A DNA stretch of 64,000 bases, from contig CAJNOL010001130.1 in the NCBI GenBank assembly GCA_905250125.1, forward strand, positions 1 through 64,000, given 5' to 3'. This DNA comes from Rotaria sordida. Its lineage: Eukaryota > Rotifera > Eurotatoria > Philodinida > Philodinidae. Below are positions 11,714 through 25,100 of the stretch, one piece after another. The translations under genes were made by a program, and so were the position numbers. Under the pieces are notes generated by a model. The model made no database searches. It had not been told where the DNA came from and saw nothing but the letters and a program-made list of their open reading frames with translations. The first letter of the stretch is position 1; the number at the start of each line of letters is the position of its first letter.

Positions 11714-12570
11714 TTCCAGTTCTGATTTTTGTGCTGGTGTGGAGCAAAATACTCTAAAATTTTCTAATTTAAATCTTAAAAAATTCTTAAATACTCGTAT
11801 TGTGGTCAATTTTGTTAAGAAATGATATGATTTACCACATAATTCGCTAAAAATCAAGGAAAATTCAACAAAAAACTTTGTTTTCCTGTTCTTGGTCCCA
11901 GTCTGGTTCCTGCAAGTTTTTATGTTTTGGTCTTGACAACTCTTTAATTTTTTATCTCGCATATTTCTCGTCATCATGAATGATGGTGATGCCGAGGACC
12001 GAGGTCTGAGTGAACATGAGGAGTCTCGATAAGTGTGATGAAGTTGAGAATAAAATCAGACTAAATAATTGTATAACACCATAATCTTACTGAAAAACTA
12101 ACCTTCGCTGAGAATCCTTTATACCCACTGTTATTACTTCCGCTCTCTTAGATCTTCTCCTTCACTCTCACCATCATCCTTAACTCCACTCGTGTTTATA
12201 TTATTGGTTTTCTTTGTTAGTTCTGAAGTTGTCAAAATGACATGCCAATTTTGCCTACAACATATGTATCTTTTTCTTTTACCTATTCTATGTGTATATC
12301 ATTGAAAAAAAATGTGAAGAAAATGTTTTAGAGAATGTATCGTCAAGATTGAAAAAAAATCACAGCTTTTATTCTTTATTAATGCTCCTTTACAGATGAT
12401 TTTCGTGACTTTCTTGACTTTTTTGACTTAAAATGACTTTCTTGACTTAACTGACTTAAAATGACTTAATTGACTTACTTGACTTAACATGACTTTGAAG
12501 TGACTTAAGTCAGTCGTTTCCCCCTTGAATTTATCTGACCTAATTTCATTAATTTCTCACAGCAGAGTCA

Positions 12571-12632
12571 AAGAGGATGTAGCGTGTAGATAGGATCTTC
12601 CCGTTGTCCAACCTCACACACATCCATACCCT
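12571..12632. repeat. Degenerate telomere-like fold-back
   Basis: GGATGTAGCGTGTAGATAGG is followed after about 15 bases by CCAACCTCACACACATCC and CATACCCTAA. It has the same G-rich-then-C-rich arrangement as the stronger tracts but is more diverged. Confidence 0.4.
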
Positions 12633-12705
12633 AATAAAAAAAACGAGTTATGTCACTATTGATCGGACGAATGAATTCTATTTTCGTTTAAATCATGATT
12701 ATTTC

Positions 12706-13689
12706 TCAATTGACAACATCTCTTGTGTAAGAATAATATTTTTGAAAGCACATGTTACATATACAACCGCGGTCACAATGATGAACTGATATATCAGAAG
12801 GTTCAACTATAATACTATCACATAGGGAACATGATGGAGGATTATGAGTCTCAAAGGATTTGATCATTGAACATTTAGAGTTGAATACTGTTCCTTCGAA
12901 CTTCGAGCAACTGTCACTCATCGGCTTGCCATTGTTGATAAGCGCAAGAAGAAAACGATGTTGTTCAGTATGCTCTTTGATTTGTGTCTGCATCTGTCGT
13001 CTTGTTGCATTTAATTCAGAATGAAGTTGCTCTATGATTTTGTCATAATGTTGGGTTTGAGTTTGTAGTTCAGCACGAAGCTCATCGATAATTGGACGAA
13101 TTTGTTGTAATGGACACATTTGAACATGCTCAATTCTTTCGTTAAGTCTTCCTGTCCACACACATTTGATATCAGCTGCCAAACACGGAACTATCTTGTT
13201 TGGACATTGTTCATAATGTTGGAGAATATTGCCTCGTTGAATATTCTGTTGATTGCATAGAGTACATCGAACGAGAAGACGATCGAGTTGATTGAGTACG
13301 ATTCGTGTGGCGATCGGTGTTAGTTCCTGTGATAACATTCGATCACGACAAGTCGGACAGGTATTGTGCTTATTCAACCATTCATTAATACATTGACGAC
13401 AAAATGTATGACCACATTTTGAAGAGCTAACTGGTATTTGAAATGGTTGCTCACATATAGCACATTTGAGTTCTGCGTCGATGGTATCCTCGTCTATGTA
13501 CTCGAAGTAATTTGACATCAATAATGGTAGTGACAACTCGATTGTTTGATTTTTTACTATTGCCATAAGTTTCTTGGGAGGAGGTCTGCTTGCGTATTTT
13601 GACTTTATTGTTTTTTTTATTCTCTTCAAACAAAGATACACATTCAAGATAAGAGTTTTTTTTTCTGCTAAGATATCATGTATCGTCAT
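12706..13689 (-). CDS. RING/TRAF-type zinc-finger E3 ubiquitin ligase
   Basis: Uninterrupted ORF of 327 codons. The RING-HC finger uses Cys76, Cys79, Cys92, His94, Cys97, Cys100, Cys111 and Cys114. Cys/His pairs of TRAF-type zinc fingers follow (Cys142, Cys145, His158, Cys162; Cys169, Cys176, His188, Cys192). Next come a predicted coiled coil (about 195-250) and a C-terminal Cys/His cluster (CSLC...HHCDRGCICNMC) that may be a further finger. The order RING, TRAF-type fingers, coiled coil matches TRAF- and NRDP1-like E3 ligases, but no MATH domain is present. The N-terminal 57 residues are basic and unlike the family, so translation may begin at Met42 or Met58 (MSNYFEYIDED). A truncated relative lies at 569-862. 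Substrates cannot be inferred. Confidence 0.75.
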   Translation of the reverse strand: MTIHDILAEKKTLILNVYLCLKRIKKTIKSKYASRPPPKKLMAIVKNQTIELSLPLLMSNYFEYIDEDTIDAELKCAICEQPFQIPVSSSKCGHTFCRQCINEWLNKHNTCPTCRDRMLSQELTPIATRIVLNQLDRLLVRCTLCNQQNIQRGNILQHYEQCPNKIVPCLAADIKCVWTGRLNERIEHVQMCPLQQIRPIIDELRAELQTQTQHYDKIIEQLHSELNATRRQMQTQIKEHTEQHRFLLALINNGKPMSDSCSKFEGTVFNSKCSMIKSFETHNPPSCSLCDSIIVEPSDISVHHCDRGCICNMCFQKYYSYTRDVVN

Positions 13690-14171
13690 TCATCATTTCA
13701 TTGTTTCTTTTATCTAAAGGACGACACAATATGAGGTGACGTGTGTAGAGTATGGATGTCGGTGCAAATTTTCTCTATATGCACACTACTCATGCTCACT
13801 ATTGAAGATCGAATTTTTCATTTAACATACTACTATCTATTTCAAAAGATAGTATGAACAAGTGGAATGCGCATATAACTCGAAAAAAAAATCTATGCAA
13901 CCATCATGATCACGTTTGCATCACCAAAAAGCCAAGATCAGTGTATGTAATGATATGCTGACATTAAAATTTTCTCAAGGATCTCTAGTGGATTTCTAGT
14001 TAAGTCTTTAGAAAGCCATAATGACTTTTGACGACACAGTATTGAATTTCCATTTTAAATACATGTATTTCATAGAGAAAAATATCTTCTTTCGATTCAT
14101 ACAAACCGAAGATTCCTAGCTAGTTTTACTAATGAGTTTAAAAGTTTTATTAGGGATTTCTGGTTCCAGGC

Positions 14172-14205
14172 AAATGGGTGTGGATGTGTGCCAGTGTAGG
14201 TGTGT
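14172..14205. repeat. Degenerate G-rich telomere-like tract
   Basis: ATGGGTGTGGATGTGTGCC and GTAGGTGTGTGTTGG occur together. There is no clear C-rich partner. Confidence 0.45.
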
Positions 14206-14351
14206 GTTGGTTGATGAAGAGAAGACGCTCATCAAACTGTTATTATTCATATTATTGTATAAATTATTAGATACACTGTTAGCCAAAAGTACTCTTATCT
14301 CAAACCTCTATCACTGAAAAAATCGAGGCTCTGAAAAATTTTATGTACATA

Positions 14352-14905
14352 CAGTAAAACTTCTACTAGTGAACACTTTTTTGCCGTTCCTCTTGCTATT
14401 ATAATCTCTTTAAGTGAACACATGTGTAATGGCTTCTTGACCTCTTTCTATTGTCTATTACATGTTTCTTATACACTACGAGTATGCAAATTTTATGCAT
14501 AAATGTTATTAATATAAAGATATACCTGTGTTCAATGAATGGTTCAATAAATATGAATGTCTTATAAAACTAAAAAGCTTTCTTATTAGCAACAATACAA
14601 CAATCAAAATAATATCAATTAATTAAGGAATCAGAATCTAGATTAATTGATGTTTATACATATTAATTCAAAAGCTAAAATATTAACAATATTAAAGAAT
14701 TTTAAAAAAAATAATAATAAATTTTGTGTTGTTATTGAAAAATCTTTCAATTCTAATCCTTTAAATAAAAATACATGGATGAATAAGAGAATAAATAACC
14801 AAAATTTTATCTAAGACTAATATAGAAGCTTATATTCTGAAAATTTTTTCTTCATTTTCACTTTTGAATATTTTCAACAGTGTTCACAATAGACAAATTT
14901 TATTG
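14352..14905. mobile_element. MITE of Tc1/mariner-pogo type
   Basis: The left end CAGTAAAACTTCTACTAGTG pairs with an inverted right end that reads CAATAAAATTTGTCTATTGT on the minus strand. Both continue into GAACACT. The 554 bp element is flanked by TA on both sides (14350-14351 and 14906-14907), the target used by Tc1/mariner/pogo elements, and CAGTAAAAC-like ends are common in pogo-related families. The interior is AT-rich and non-coding. Confidence 0.75.
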
Positions 14906-16441
14906 TAATTAGTACTCGATGAATATAGATTAGCAGCAAAACTCACAAGACATTCTCAGGAGGAGTAATAATGCATGCGATCCGCCTTCATTGTGAGCTT
15001 TATAACTTAGAAAATAAAAAGGTTTTGTGAGTCGGCTGTGGGTATAACCATGGGTAGCAGAATAAAAATGCGTGATTGTTCGTAAGAACGGCAATAATAA
15101 TCGAAACTCATCATAATTCATCTAAATGTTATGCTTCATAATGCATTAAAAAAAGTCGATAAGTGCAATTACTTTAGTCAAAGTGATTTTATCTATATAC
15201 TTTTCAAGTTGTAATTTAGTACAATTGTTGATAGAAAGATGTTAAATCTATCATATATAATAGTCGATATAAAGACGAACGTTTTTATTGATCTTATATC
15301 CTCTTGATCTAAGCCGCCTTATTCTCATACATATGCAAAAAAACAAAAAAAAAAAAAAAGGAAATTATTGAGTTAGATTTTTATAGCAAGAAATCATACA
15401 AATGGTTGATAATATTATACTTTCAAATAATTAAAATGAATTTTAATTATTAAACAAAATGATAATCTATCGTATGATTCTCAATTAATAATATTTAAGC
15501 ATCAGCTCAGATAAAAAGAAAAAAAAGAATGTCTGGTCTTTTTATCTTCTTACATATAACAGATATGATTAAATGATTGATCGAAAGATTTCAAGTTCTA
15601 TTTTAAAAAGAAAAATTCTCCATCTATTGTTTGATATAAGGTGATTATAAACGAATTAACATTTTTATTCATTTATTGTATTGTAAAAGTCACACTATAT
15701 ATACAAGTTCCGTCCCGTCGACACGTGTGAAGTATGTAATATGTTTTATAATGCAGTGCATATCATTTGTGACACGTTCATTGACTTTTTGTCATCATCT
15801 AACACTCACATTTCATTCATGACTATATCATTAATTTGATATTAAAGAAGAACAGGCTCGATGGACATGTCGATAATCATTATCTTATACCTGTATTTGT
15901 CTGATCAACTTTGCTTTTATCTTATCGTCATTTATTCATTGTTGCATGAATGTATATATTCAGTCTATGCTAAGTAGTCAAACGTATACAATTCAGTTAG
16001 CAAGTAAAAAATGTTTCATTCAGTCGATAAATACATATGTAAAGAGAAGACAAGTATATGTACTTATATACATTTCTCAAGAAGGTTAATTGTCTGTCGT
16101 ACTTGTTCAATAACTATATTCTTTTTCTTTTATTTTTTTCGTCTCATTGATTGTCTACTAAATCTAAAAGATAATAAATAAAGTACATATGAGATTGTTG
16201 AGTTGATTTAATTGTTTAATAGAATAATTAGATCTATTGATTATTCTAAATAAGTTCATTAAACATGATTATATATAGACGATTTTTTTTTATTTGATTT
16301 TTTCTTTTATTACCCAGTCTTGAAAGTAATGGCATAATCATAACTATATTCGTAACATTTTTTTTATGTCTAATTTCATATATATTTTTTTTCTATTTTA
16401 CTACAATTTAAGATAAAATATACAGATAATTTAAATACAAT
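14906..16441. other. Intergenic and upstream region of gene A
   Basis: Very AT-rich, with homopolymer runs. No ORF or repeat pair was recognised. The region just before 16442 has an in-frame TAA 15 bases upstream of the ATG, which supports that start. Confidence 0.4.
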
Positions 16442-19145
16442 ATGCCACATTTGTTCATTAATCAACAAACTAAAACTAATACAAATGATGGATTGTCATC
16501 AGTTATTGATACTTATGCCGATGCAATATTACGTACATTTGCTTCTCTTAAACCACCATCATCAATTACATTAATTACTTCACGAAAACATCATCATCAT
16601 CATTCTCATTCTATTCTACCAACAGTAAGTTTATATTGTAGATAATTTCTTATTATGTCATACATGATGTTGAATATCTTTTCTATGTATTTATATGTGT
16701 CTAAAATTCGATTAGAAAAAGAAATCACCGAAACTATTTTATTTTAATGACATAAGCTAAACGGAAAAAGAAACGAAATAAAATGATCGTCACTGTCACT
16801 CCGAAAGTTTAGGTAATCTTTAGATAATTTGATAGAAAAGGATGAGAATAACAACAACAACAACAACAGTAGAATAGTATATAATCTATTGAACAATGAT
16901 AAGCCAAGTTCAATATTGACTTATAATGAAATGACAACAAATAGTCGCACGAATAATTCAACTATTTCTTCTACATTATTTTACATCAAGTAGACTACCT
17001 GGTGGGTAAGAAAAAAAAACGAATACGAGAGAAGGAAAAAAACTTAACTCGTTTGTCACATTCGATTCAATGAATAATTATAGAAATAATGCTTATTTTA
17101 TAACGATTCGATATATTCTTTGAAGGACGTAAATACTAAGTTGTACTTCGTATTATATACGTACATTTACTTTTCGTCTTCTCTTTTTTTACGAATAAAT
17201 GAGAAGCAGTTCAAATCAATAAATCAATTTAATTGCTTCTCAAATTTATTGTTCATATCAATATTTTTTAAATTATATCCACAGTTAAAGAGAAGGCAAT
17301 CGATAGGTAAATAAGATTTCATTATTATTCTTCTTATTATTTTTTAGTCTATGAAATGTCACGTAAGACAAGACAAGTACAATTTTTCTTTTTTTAATCA
17401 TCATGAACATAATACAAAAGAAATAGATTAAAAAAAAAAAAAAAAGAGAAAGAAATTTCAAGTATGTAATGTACGTGTATGTCTTATATCGGTAAAAATA
17501 TCAACGATAGTATATTATAACATCATTTAAAATAGTAAAAAGAATAGTACAGGTGAAAAAAGAAACACATACATACATTGTATAAATAGTCAGATTTGAT
17601 AAGAAAATGTTATTTATTTTGACATTTTACTTGAATATAATCGATTAAAAATGAACAAGTTCATCTTACACTAAAGATTTAATCAATTTTCAGTTCATTT
17701 AATCATTAGAAGAAATATTATATATATATGTATACTTTCATTTGTATATATAGTTTTTATTTTCTTTGAATTGGATTTTCTTTCTGATATATTTCAATTA
17801 AAAATTGAAAGAAGATACGATTAAATTTATAAAGTATTAACAAAATCCAGTAAGAAAAGAAAACCGAGTCAGTAAATATTGCAAGATATATATATATATA
17901 TATAGTAGTCAATTTTGTTGTCATAATGTCTTAAATTTTTTCGTTTTTTTTATTATGATTAAGTAGCTGACAAAAATAACAAAATGTATTACCTATAGAA
18001 CGCTTGTGACAAGATTTTTGATTGATACGAAAAAAAAAAATGATGAAAAAGAATAAGAAACAGTAGTATAAAAAAAAAAAGAAATCTCATGATGACCATA
18101 AAATGAAAGTTTCGTTTCTTCTAATACTAGAAGATTTATACATACAGGAAAAATATTGATATAGACCATCCTTGGTTTTATTCATTCTGGCACTTACTTC
18201 TACTATTTCATGTCTCCTGATATATATATTGAAGGTCATAGAAAATAATAGACAGACAGTCTTTATATATTTTTGCACGAATTGTTGAAAGAGGAGGAAT
18301 ATGTATACTGTTGATTACCTTATCTACTCATGTTCAACTTGTGTCTGACATACCTCAATATGAGCTAATGTGTATTTTTTGTTTGCATGTGCCTTAAAGT
18401 TCTCTCTTTTCTTCTCTATAGACTAGTCTCATCTTTTTTTTATTTTACTTTATATCTGTATATACAGTCAAGGCGATTATGTATTGTATCTGATTAAATC
18501 GATAGAATAGTAAGAATTTTGTTAATTAATATGAATTTTGAAATATCTCTCTCTTATATAACAATAAGTAAGCTATTAGAAAACAAATTCATTCGTTTTC
18601 TTTTTCTTTCTTTTTTTTTTTTTGGTGCTTTCATTGAAACTTGTCTTCAAGCTTATCCGTCAGCAATGTTGTCAAAAAATAAACTGTTGATGATATGTAC
18701 ATAATTCAATAGAGCAAAGAAAAGTAAATAGATGATGCTTGAAAATTTCTCTTCAAGAGTTGACTGCATACAAACATATTCATTCATATCTTAAACGATG
18801 ATCATTGAAGTATAATACTGTAAAGGCAAATAACTTTCTTATTACACTTATTTTAATATGAACAAAAAAGAAAAAAAGTGTTCAATCTTAGCAAATTACA
18901 AGTCTCTTTTTCTCTTTGTTCTTATTCATGTAGACCAATAAATTCTTTGTTCTTTACTCGTCTTTAAGAACGGTGAGTATATACCCAAAAACGAAAGATG
19001 AAAAGAATAAAAGCAAGTGTACATTCTCTTTTTTCATTTTAAATCTATGATTTAGAATAAATAAGATAATTACGTTTTTTTTTTTTGCTAGGTAATAAAC
19101 AGTTCTTTGGATAATCAATTAATATTAAGTGAAACACCTTCATTA

Positions 19146-19177
<32 letters not shown>

Positions 19178-22100
19178 ATCATCAATTAATGAAAATCAAT
19201 TTACATTAAAAACACATTTACCATTAGTTACAACGAAAAATCAATCATTAAAAACATTTCAACGATTAATTTCACGTTTAGATAAAATTTATAATAATAA
19301 AAAAATGTCAACTAAAACTTTACTTCCATCATCACATATAAATGATCGTTATTTTTTTCCTTCATATTCTCATAATACAAGAAAAACAAGATTATCATCA
19401 AAAAATAAATTAGATAATACATCACCATTATTAAGAAAACGTTATAAATTTTCTTCAACAAATACTAATAAAAATATTTATAAATTTCCAACAAATCAAT
19501 TTGAAAAACGATCATATTCAATAGATTCTGATCGATATTATTTTCCATTAAAGAATTCAATTAAAAATTCACAACAAAAATTAAAATATATACCAAAAAC
19601 TAATAATTTCGAACAATATTCAGTTACATACATAGATGATACATCAACATTTATTTCTGATACACCTTATCAATTTTCAACAACAACAGAAACAAAACAA
19701 TATCCAAGTACAACATCAACATATCTTCATTCACAAGGTAAAATAATTATTATAATTAAATTATTTTATTTTATTTTATTTTTTTGTTCTATAGATACAT
19801 CAACATATCAACATGAAAAATCTCAAAGAACATTAGATGGTTTTTCAGATTCATCATTGCATACCTCAAGTATAAGCCCTGATTTTCGACAAACAAAACG
19901 ATTGGATACTGTTACATCAACAAATGGTTCATTATCAAAAATAAAACGATTACGAATAGAAAAAATTCCAAATGTACATTTCGAACCATCATCAACAACA
20001 GTACATTCATATTTAAATGAAGCACGTGATCGTTTATCTGTAAAACGATATGATCAATCACCAGAATCATTTGAAAAATCAGTTGATCGTCTTGTTTCAT
20101 CAGTAAATAAAAAATATGGACAACAACAACAACAACAAATAATTTCACCATCTAATTTATCAACATTAAATTATATTAGTCAATATTATATAAAAGATGA
20201 TCAAACATTAATTGATTATCCATTAGATATTGAAATTGATGATGAACAAAAAAAATTTTATTATAATTTAAATACAAATCGTACACATACACAAATAATG
20301 AAAAATTTAAATAAAAGTTTAATTAATTATGATTATCAAATAGATAAAAATCGTTTAAAATATTTACAACAAAATGTTCGTCGTTGTTTACGTTCATATG
20401 AAAATCAAACATTACAACATGAATTAAATTATAATTTATTACGTTGTTTTTCATCATCTTATTTAGATGATTTAAAACGTGAAAATATTCGTTATATTCA
20501 TACACGTAATAATTTATATTCATATACATATGAAGATATTCAAGATATTTATGTACCATCTATATTAGAAGCTTATAAAATGAAAATAAATATTGATCGA
20601 GAAAAATCTCATCGTTTACCATTATCAATTACTACAGAATCATTATCACCAATGTCATCATCAGGTTTTAGTCCAATTATGATTGGAAGTTTCAATGACA
20701 ATTTAGATACACAATCAACAGGTTTTGAAACTGATCGAAAATCATATACATCGGTATGAAGAAAATTTCAAATCAAAAAATTTTATCCATTGAAAAAAAT
20801 ATCATATATTTCATTCTTTTTTTTTTTTTTGAAGAAGCAAGTAGCTAGAGACTTTCAGGTTTTATTATCCAAAAGAGCAAGACTGAGGTCTATAAATTAT
20901 TAATCTATTAAATAAAGTATATATTTATATTTTTTACGATAAACTTCTCCAAAAATCACGAAAATAAATTTTTGAAATATCAACAAACTACAATTTCATT
21001 TTTGTATAACTCACATATATTTTCGGAGAAAATAGTGAGTTACAGATTCCCTCTAGGCTCTAGCTACCAAGGGTGAGAAGAAGAAAACCCAAGATCATTG
21101 AATACGCTTCCTAACAATGGAATAAAATGGGTGTCAGTAATAGCAGTGCTTAGATCATTCCATAAATCTAGGGTTTCTACTGTAGATTCTAACGAGTCCA
21201 AATCTTGTGGAATTAATGCAACGGAAGGATCTTATTGTAGATGCCAATCAGTAGGACGGTGGTATTATTGATCTAGTAGAGTCTGAATCAGAGACCGAAT
21301 CGAATCCGACTTTTACAGATCCCAGTTCGATTCAGTTCATTTTCAGTCCCTGATAGGTATGACATTTTCCTGTAGATTTATTTTAAACTAAAATTGTTGC
21401 CAAAGTAAATTTAAATTAAATTGTTATATGAAATAAATTTAAATTTTTGAAAATTAATTTCTGAAAATAATAAATTTTTGTAAATTAAAATTCAACAATC
21501 CAATCGTTAAAATACATGACTTTAAAAAAATAGATCAGATCAACACTATAGAAGATTTCGTAAGAAAATGGCCGCAGTTCGTTCCTGTTATTGTCTAATG
21601 ATAATAAAAAAAACTTGTATAGATATTTTTTGCCAGTAGACCTGAGAGATAAAAGGTTTCTTTTGATTACCATAGATAACTATATAGAGTGAAACGTAGG
21701 TTAATTAAAATGGAACTTAAAATGTTTCGATATAATTTAAACTATTTTAAGTTTATTGAATTTTTCGTAAAATTTTATATAAATTATCTTTTACAATTTA
21801 TTTTTTGTCTTGATAAATTTTTGTAAATGTAAATTGATCGTTTACAATCCTTGATGTAAAAGTTTGATCAAGGATCGTTTGATAATCCCATGACAACATC
21901 ACAACTTTACAAAAAGGATTATAGCTTAGTTAATTATTTTTTATGTACTTGTCCATATTTATTTGCTTTTCAAGAATTAGTTAGGTTCTGTTCGATTTCG
22001 GTTTCTGATCTGAATAGGACGGATATAAAAAAAACTATAAATTGATTGAATTCTAATATAGTAGACTAATAGGATTGTTAAATTAACGAAATGAATATAA

Positions 22101-25100
22101 ATCGCAAAAAATCAAGATTTTAATCAATTATTTTTTGATTTTAAATTGATTAAAATGGCATTATTTTAATCAAATTTTAATCAAATTCTCGATTTTTAAT
22201 CAATTTTAATTGATTATATAATTTATACGCATATTTAATTAATTATAATCGATCTTTCGTTTTTTTTAATCAGTTATAATCGATTTTAGCCAATTTTTAA
22301 TCAATTTTAATCGATTATGTGTTTTTTTTTGATCGATTTTAATCGGTTAATTGTGCTTTAATCGATTTTAATATAATTTAGCAGCTTTTTGGCTTAGACG
22401 ATTAAGTATAAATTGGTATCGTATGTCGAAGTGTCTCTAAGTTTGGTCTAGTGTTACATCTACTATTTGTCGACGCGAGGAGTCCAAAAAAAGCATTTAC
22501 AATAAATGTTTCTTAGTCCTCATGATTAAAATCGATTAAAAAAAACAAATAATCGATTAAAATAGATTAAAAACCGAGAATCTGATTAAAATAGTGCCAT
22601 TTTAATCAATTTAAAATAAAAAAATAATCGATAAAAATCTTGATTTTTTGCGATTTATTTTTACATGGGTATTTGGCATTTTTGTTTTAAATAAATTATT
22701 CTTACCCTTCTAGCAATATACCATAACTTTATAATAGTTAGAATTTATGAATCCCACACTTTGACCTCTTATGGTGCCGCACTGACAAGTTCTTTTTATT
22801 GCAGCAACATCCTTCACTTTTAAAAAGAACAACTTCGAAATTTTATTTTATTAAGTTCAATTGATGTAAATCTTAATCAACTCTCACTATCGGAATCGCC
22901 AGGGAGTTAAGAGAAGATTTTAGGAACTCTCTTGGGACTTGAGACGGACATCCTAAAAACTAGGAAATTATCAGTGAGTTCCCGAAAAAGTCTTGACTAG
23001 AGAAGATATTTTCTATTGTATACTTCATCTTTCAGTCAGGTGTCATGCAAACTTAAAATATCGAGAAAAGAAACATTTAACTACAAATTTCAGCCGAATT
23101 TAAAGATGCAGTCACTGAGTGTAATTACAAATTGATACGTCAATTTCGTAATATACAATCTAAATGGTGTCTTGAAGCATAAGTATAAAAATTTGTATCC
23201 AGACACTTTAGCAACGGTTGCCTCCACATCATAGATGTTGATATATGATTATGAACCACTTCCTTATTACAATTTTAGAGGACTAAGTAAAAGGATGGTG
23301 AAGAAATACGTTCCATAATAGATAGAATAACGCAATATCTTTGTGATTAATTTGATTTTGTTAAAATTTTCATAAACTTTTTTTTTTTGTTTTATATAGA
23401 TATCTCAACCAATAACAAATATTCATCCAAATAGGGATTTATTTTATGAAATAATGCAAGAAAATTTTCTTGGTATTGATGCATCTATTGCTGGTCATGT
23501 ATCAAAAGCAACACAATGTAAAAGAGAAAAATTATCTCATCAATATTATAGAAAAACTCGTCATACAGATAGTGATATAGATATTCAAACATATTCATCA
23601 ATTTGGTCTGATGATGATGATGATAATAATAATACTAATGAACTAGATGAAAATTATTATCATATAGAAAAAACTAATCAAAAACAAATAAATTCAAATC
23701 AACGAAAAATTTCACGTTATTTATCAACAGTTAATCGTTCATTACTTGATCATCCAAGTGATTTAATAGCTGATTTTTATCTTTCACAATTAAATCGTAA
23801 TATGCAAGATAGTGTTCGACATATTGAATTAATTTCATATGATAAAGCTCATAAACAAGATTTTTTTAATAATTATACAAAAAAATTAGAACGAAGTTTA
23901 TCAGCTGAACATTTATATCAAGTACGAAAAGAACATATACGTTATAAACAATCATTTAAAACACCAACATCATTTACAACTGAAGATGTTACTGATATTT
24001 ATAAACCATTTGTATTAGAAAATTATAAAAGAAAAATTGCTATTGAACTTGAAAGACGTCGACGTATACGACAAGAACAATATCATTTAAATATAGTTAC
24101 TTCATCTATACATAATTCTGAAATAGATTTAAGTAATAATTTAATTAAATATTCTCATCCACCAATTATTAATATTCATCATCAATCTCAATCTCATGAT
24201 TTTATTACTACAACACCTTCAAATGTTGTACAAACAAAAGAAATTATTATGGGTCGTGCACGTCGAACATTAATTGATGATGGTAGTAATGAAATTATTC
24301 AACATGTTGGTATTATTTCACCACCACCGATCTATTCTATTCTTATACCATCAACATCACAAATAAATACAACAATTTATGATCAACATGAAATTCCACA
24401 TATAACAACTGTTGATCCACCTGATTTTATTGATCAAAAACAAATATATATTCGACAAGAACAAGATTATAGTGATAAAATTATTGATACATCACAACAG
24501 GTATTATTTTAAATAACCCCCTGTTGCAAAAGTCTTGAAACAAAATGTTTGATTAGTTTTCAGTCATTTAGAAGTAACTTGAGAAAATGAAAGGTAGTCA
24601 GTTAGGATCAACATGTGATGCTCTCTCTAAATGGCTATTTAAAATTCTTTTTCTGGCTTGAAGTTGATTCACTGAGAGCAAATCTTTGATAGGCACCAAA
24701 AATGATGTTTGTACAAAACACTAGTTTCAAAAGTCTTAGTGAATATATTTGCTGATGTTTCGGACATTGAAATCTAATTGAAGAAGATCCTAAGTAATCA
24801 GTTAGAACCAGAATTTGATGCTCTTTCTAAATATATCTTTAGAATTTTGCTCTAACTTACGGGGTAGGTAGCTTTAAGCAAATACTTGAATAAATAAAGA
24901 AGTCGTTTTCATGACACAAATTGATGTTTTATCGTTCATGCATCATTTCTCTAAAGAGTATTTTGGGTAGTTTTCACTTCCTATTGTTGTAGAGAATTTC
25001 ATGCTCTATAAAATCATAGATTGCAACCAGCTAGAAATGAAATGAATCAAAAGCTAGAAACATTTTTCGAAATATTACTCTTTATATAAAACGACATTTT

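Larger units (their letters stand above)
9148..12528. mobile_element. 3.4 kb inverted-repeat DNA element hosting a nested hAT
   Basis: The ends carry a perfect 22-base inverted repeat: it starts TCAAGGGGGAAACGACTG at 9148-9169, with the reverse complement at 12507-12528. Inside both ends are dense GACTT/TGACTT subterminal motifs (9166-9245 and 12403-12515), as in transposon ends that bind transposase at multiple sites. No transposase remains that I can recognise. The left end could start about 30 bases further out at TAGGGGTGCACC (9115), which looks hAT-like, but I see no matching right-hand sequence and no target duplication. The 950 bp hAT element at 10764-11713 sits inside, so this element is older. 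Confidence 0.65.

Noticed and set aside
21280-22020. Possible inverted pair of Arg/Glu-coding-like motifs (ACCGAATCGAA and TTCGATTTCGG)
   Set aside because: Match is short and gapped, with no clear ends or duplication; could be chance in AT-rich intron sequence.
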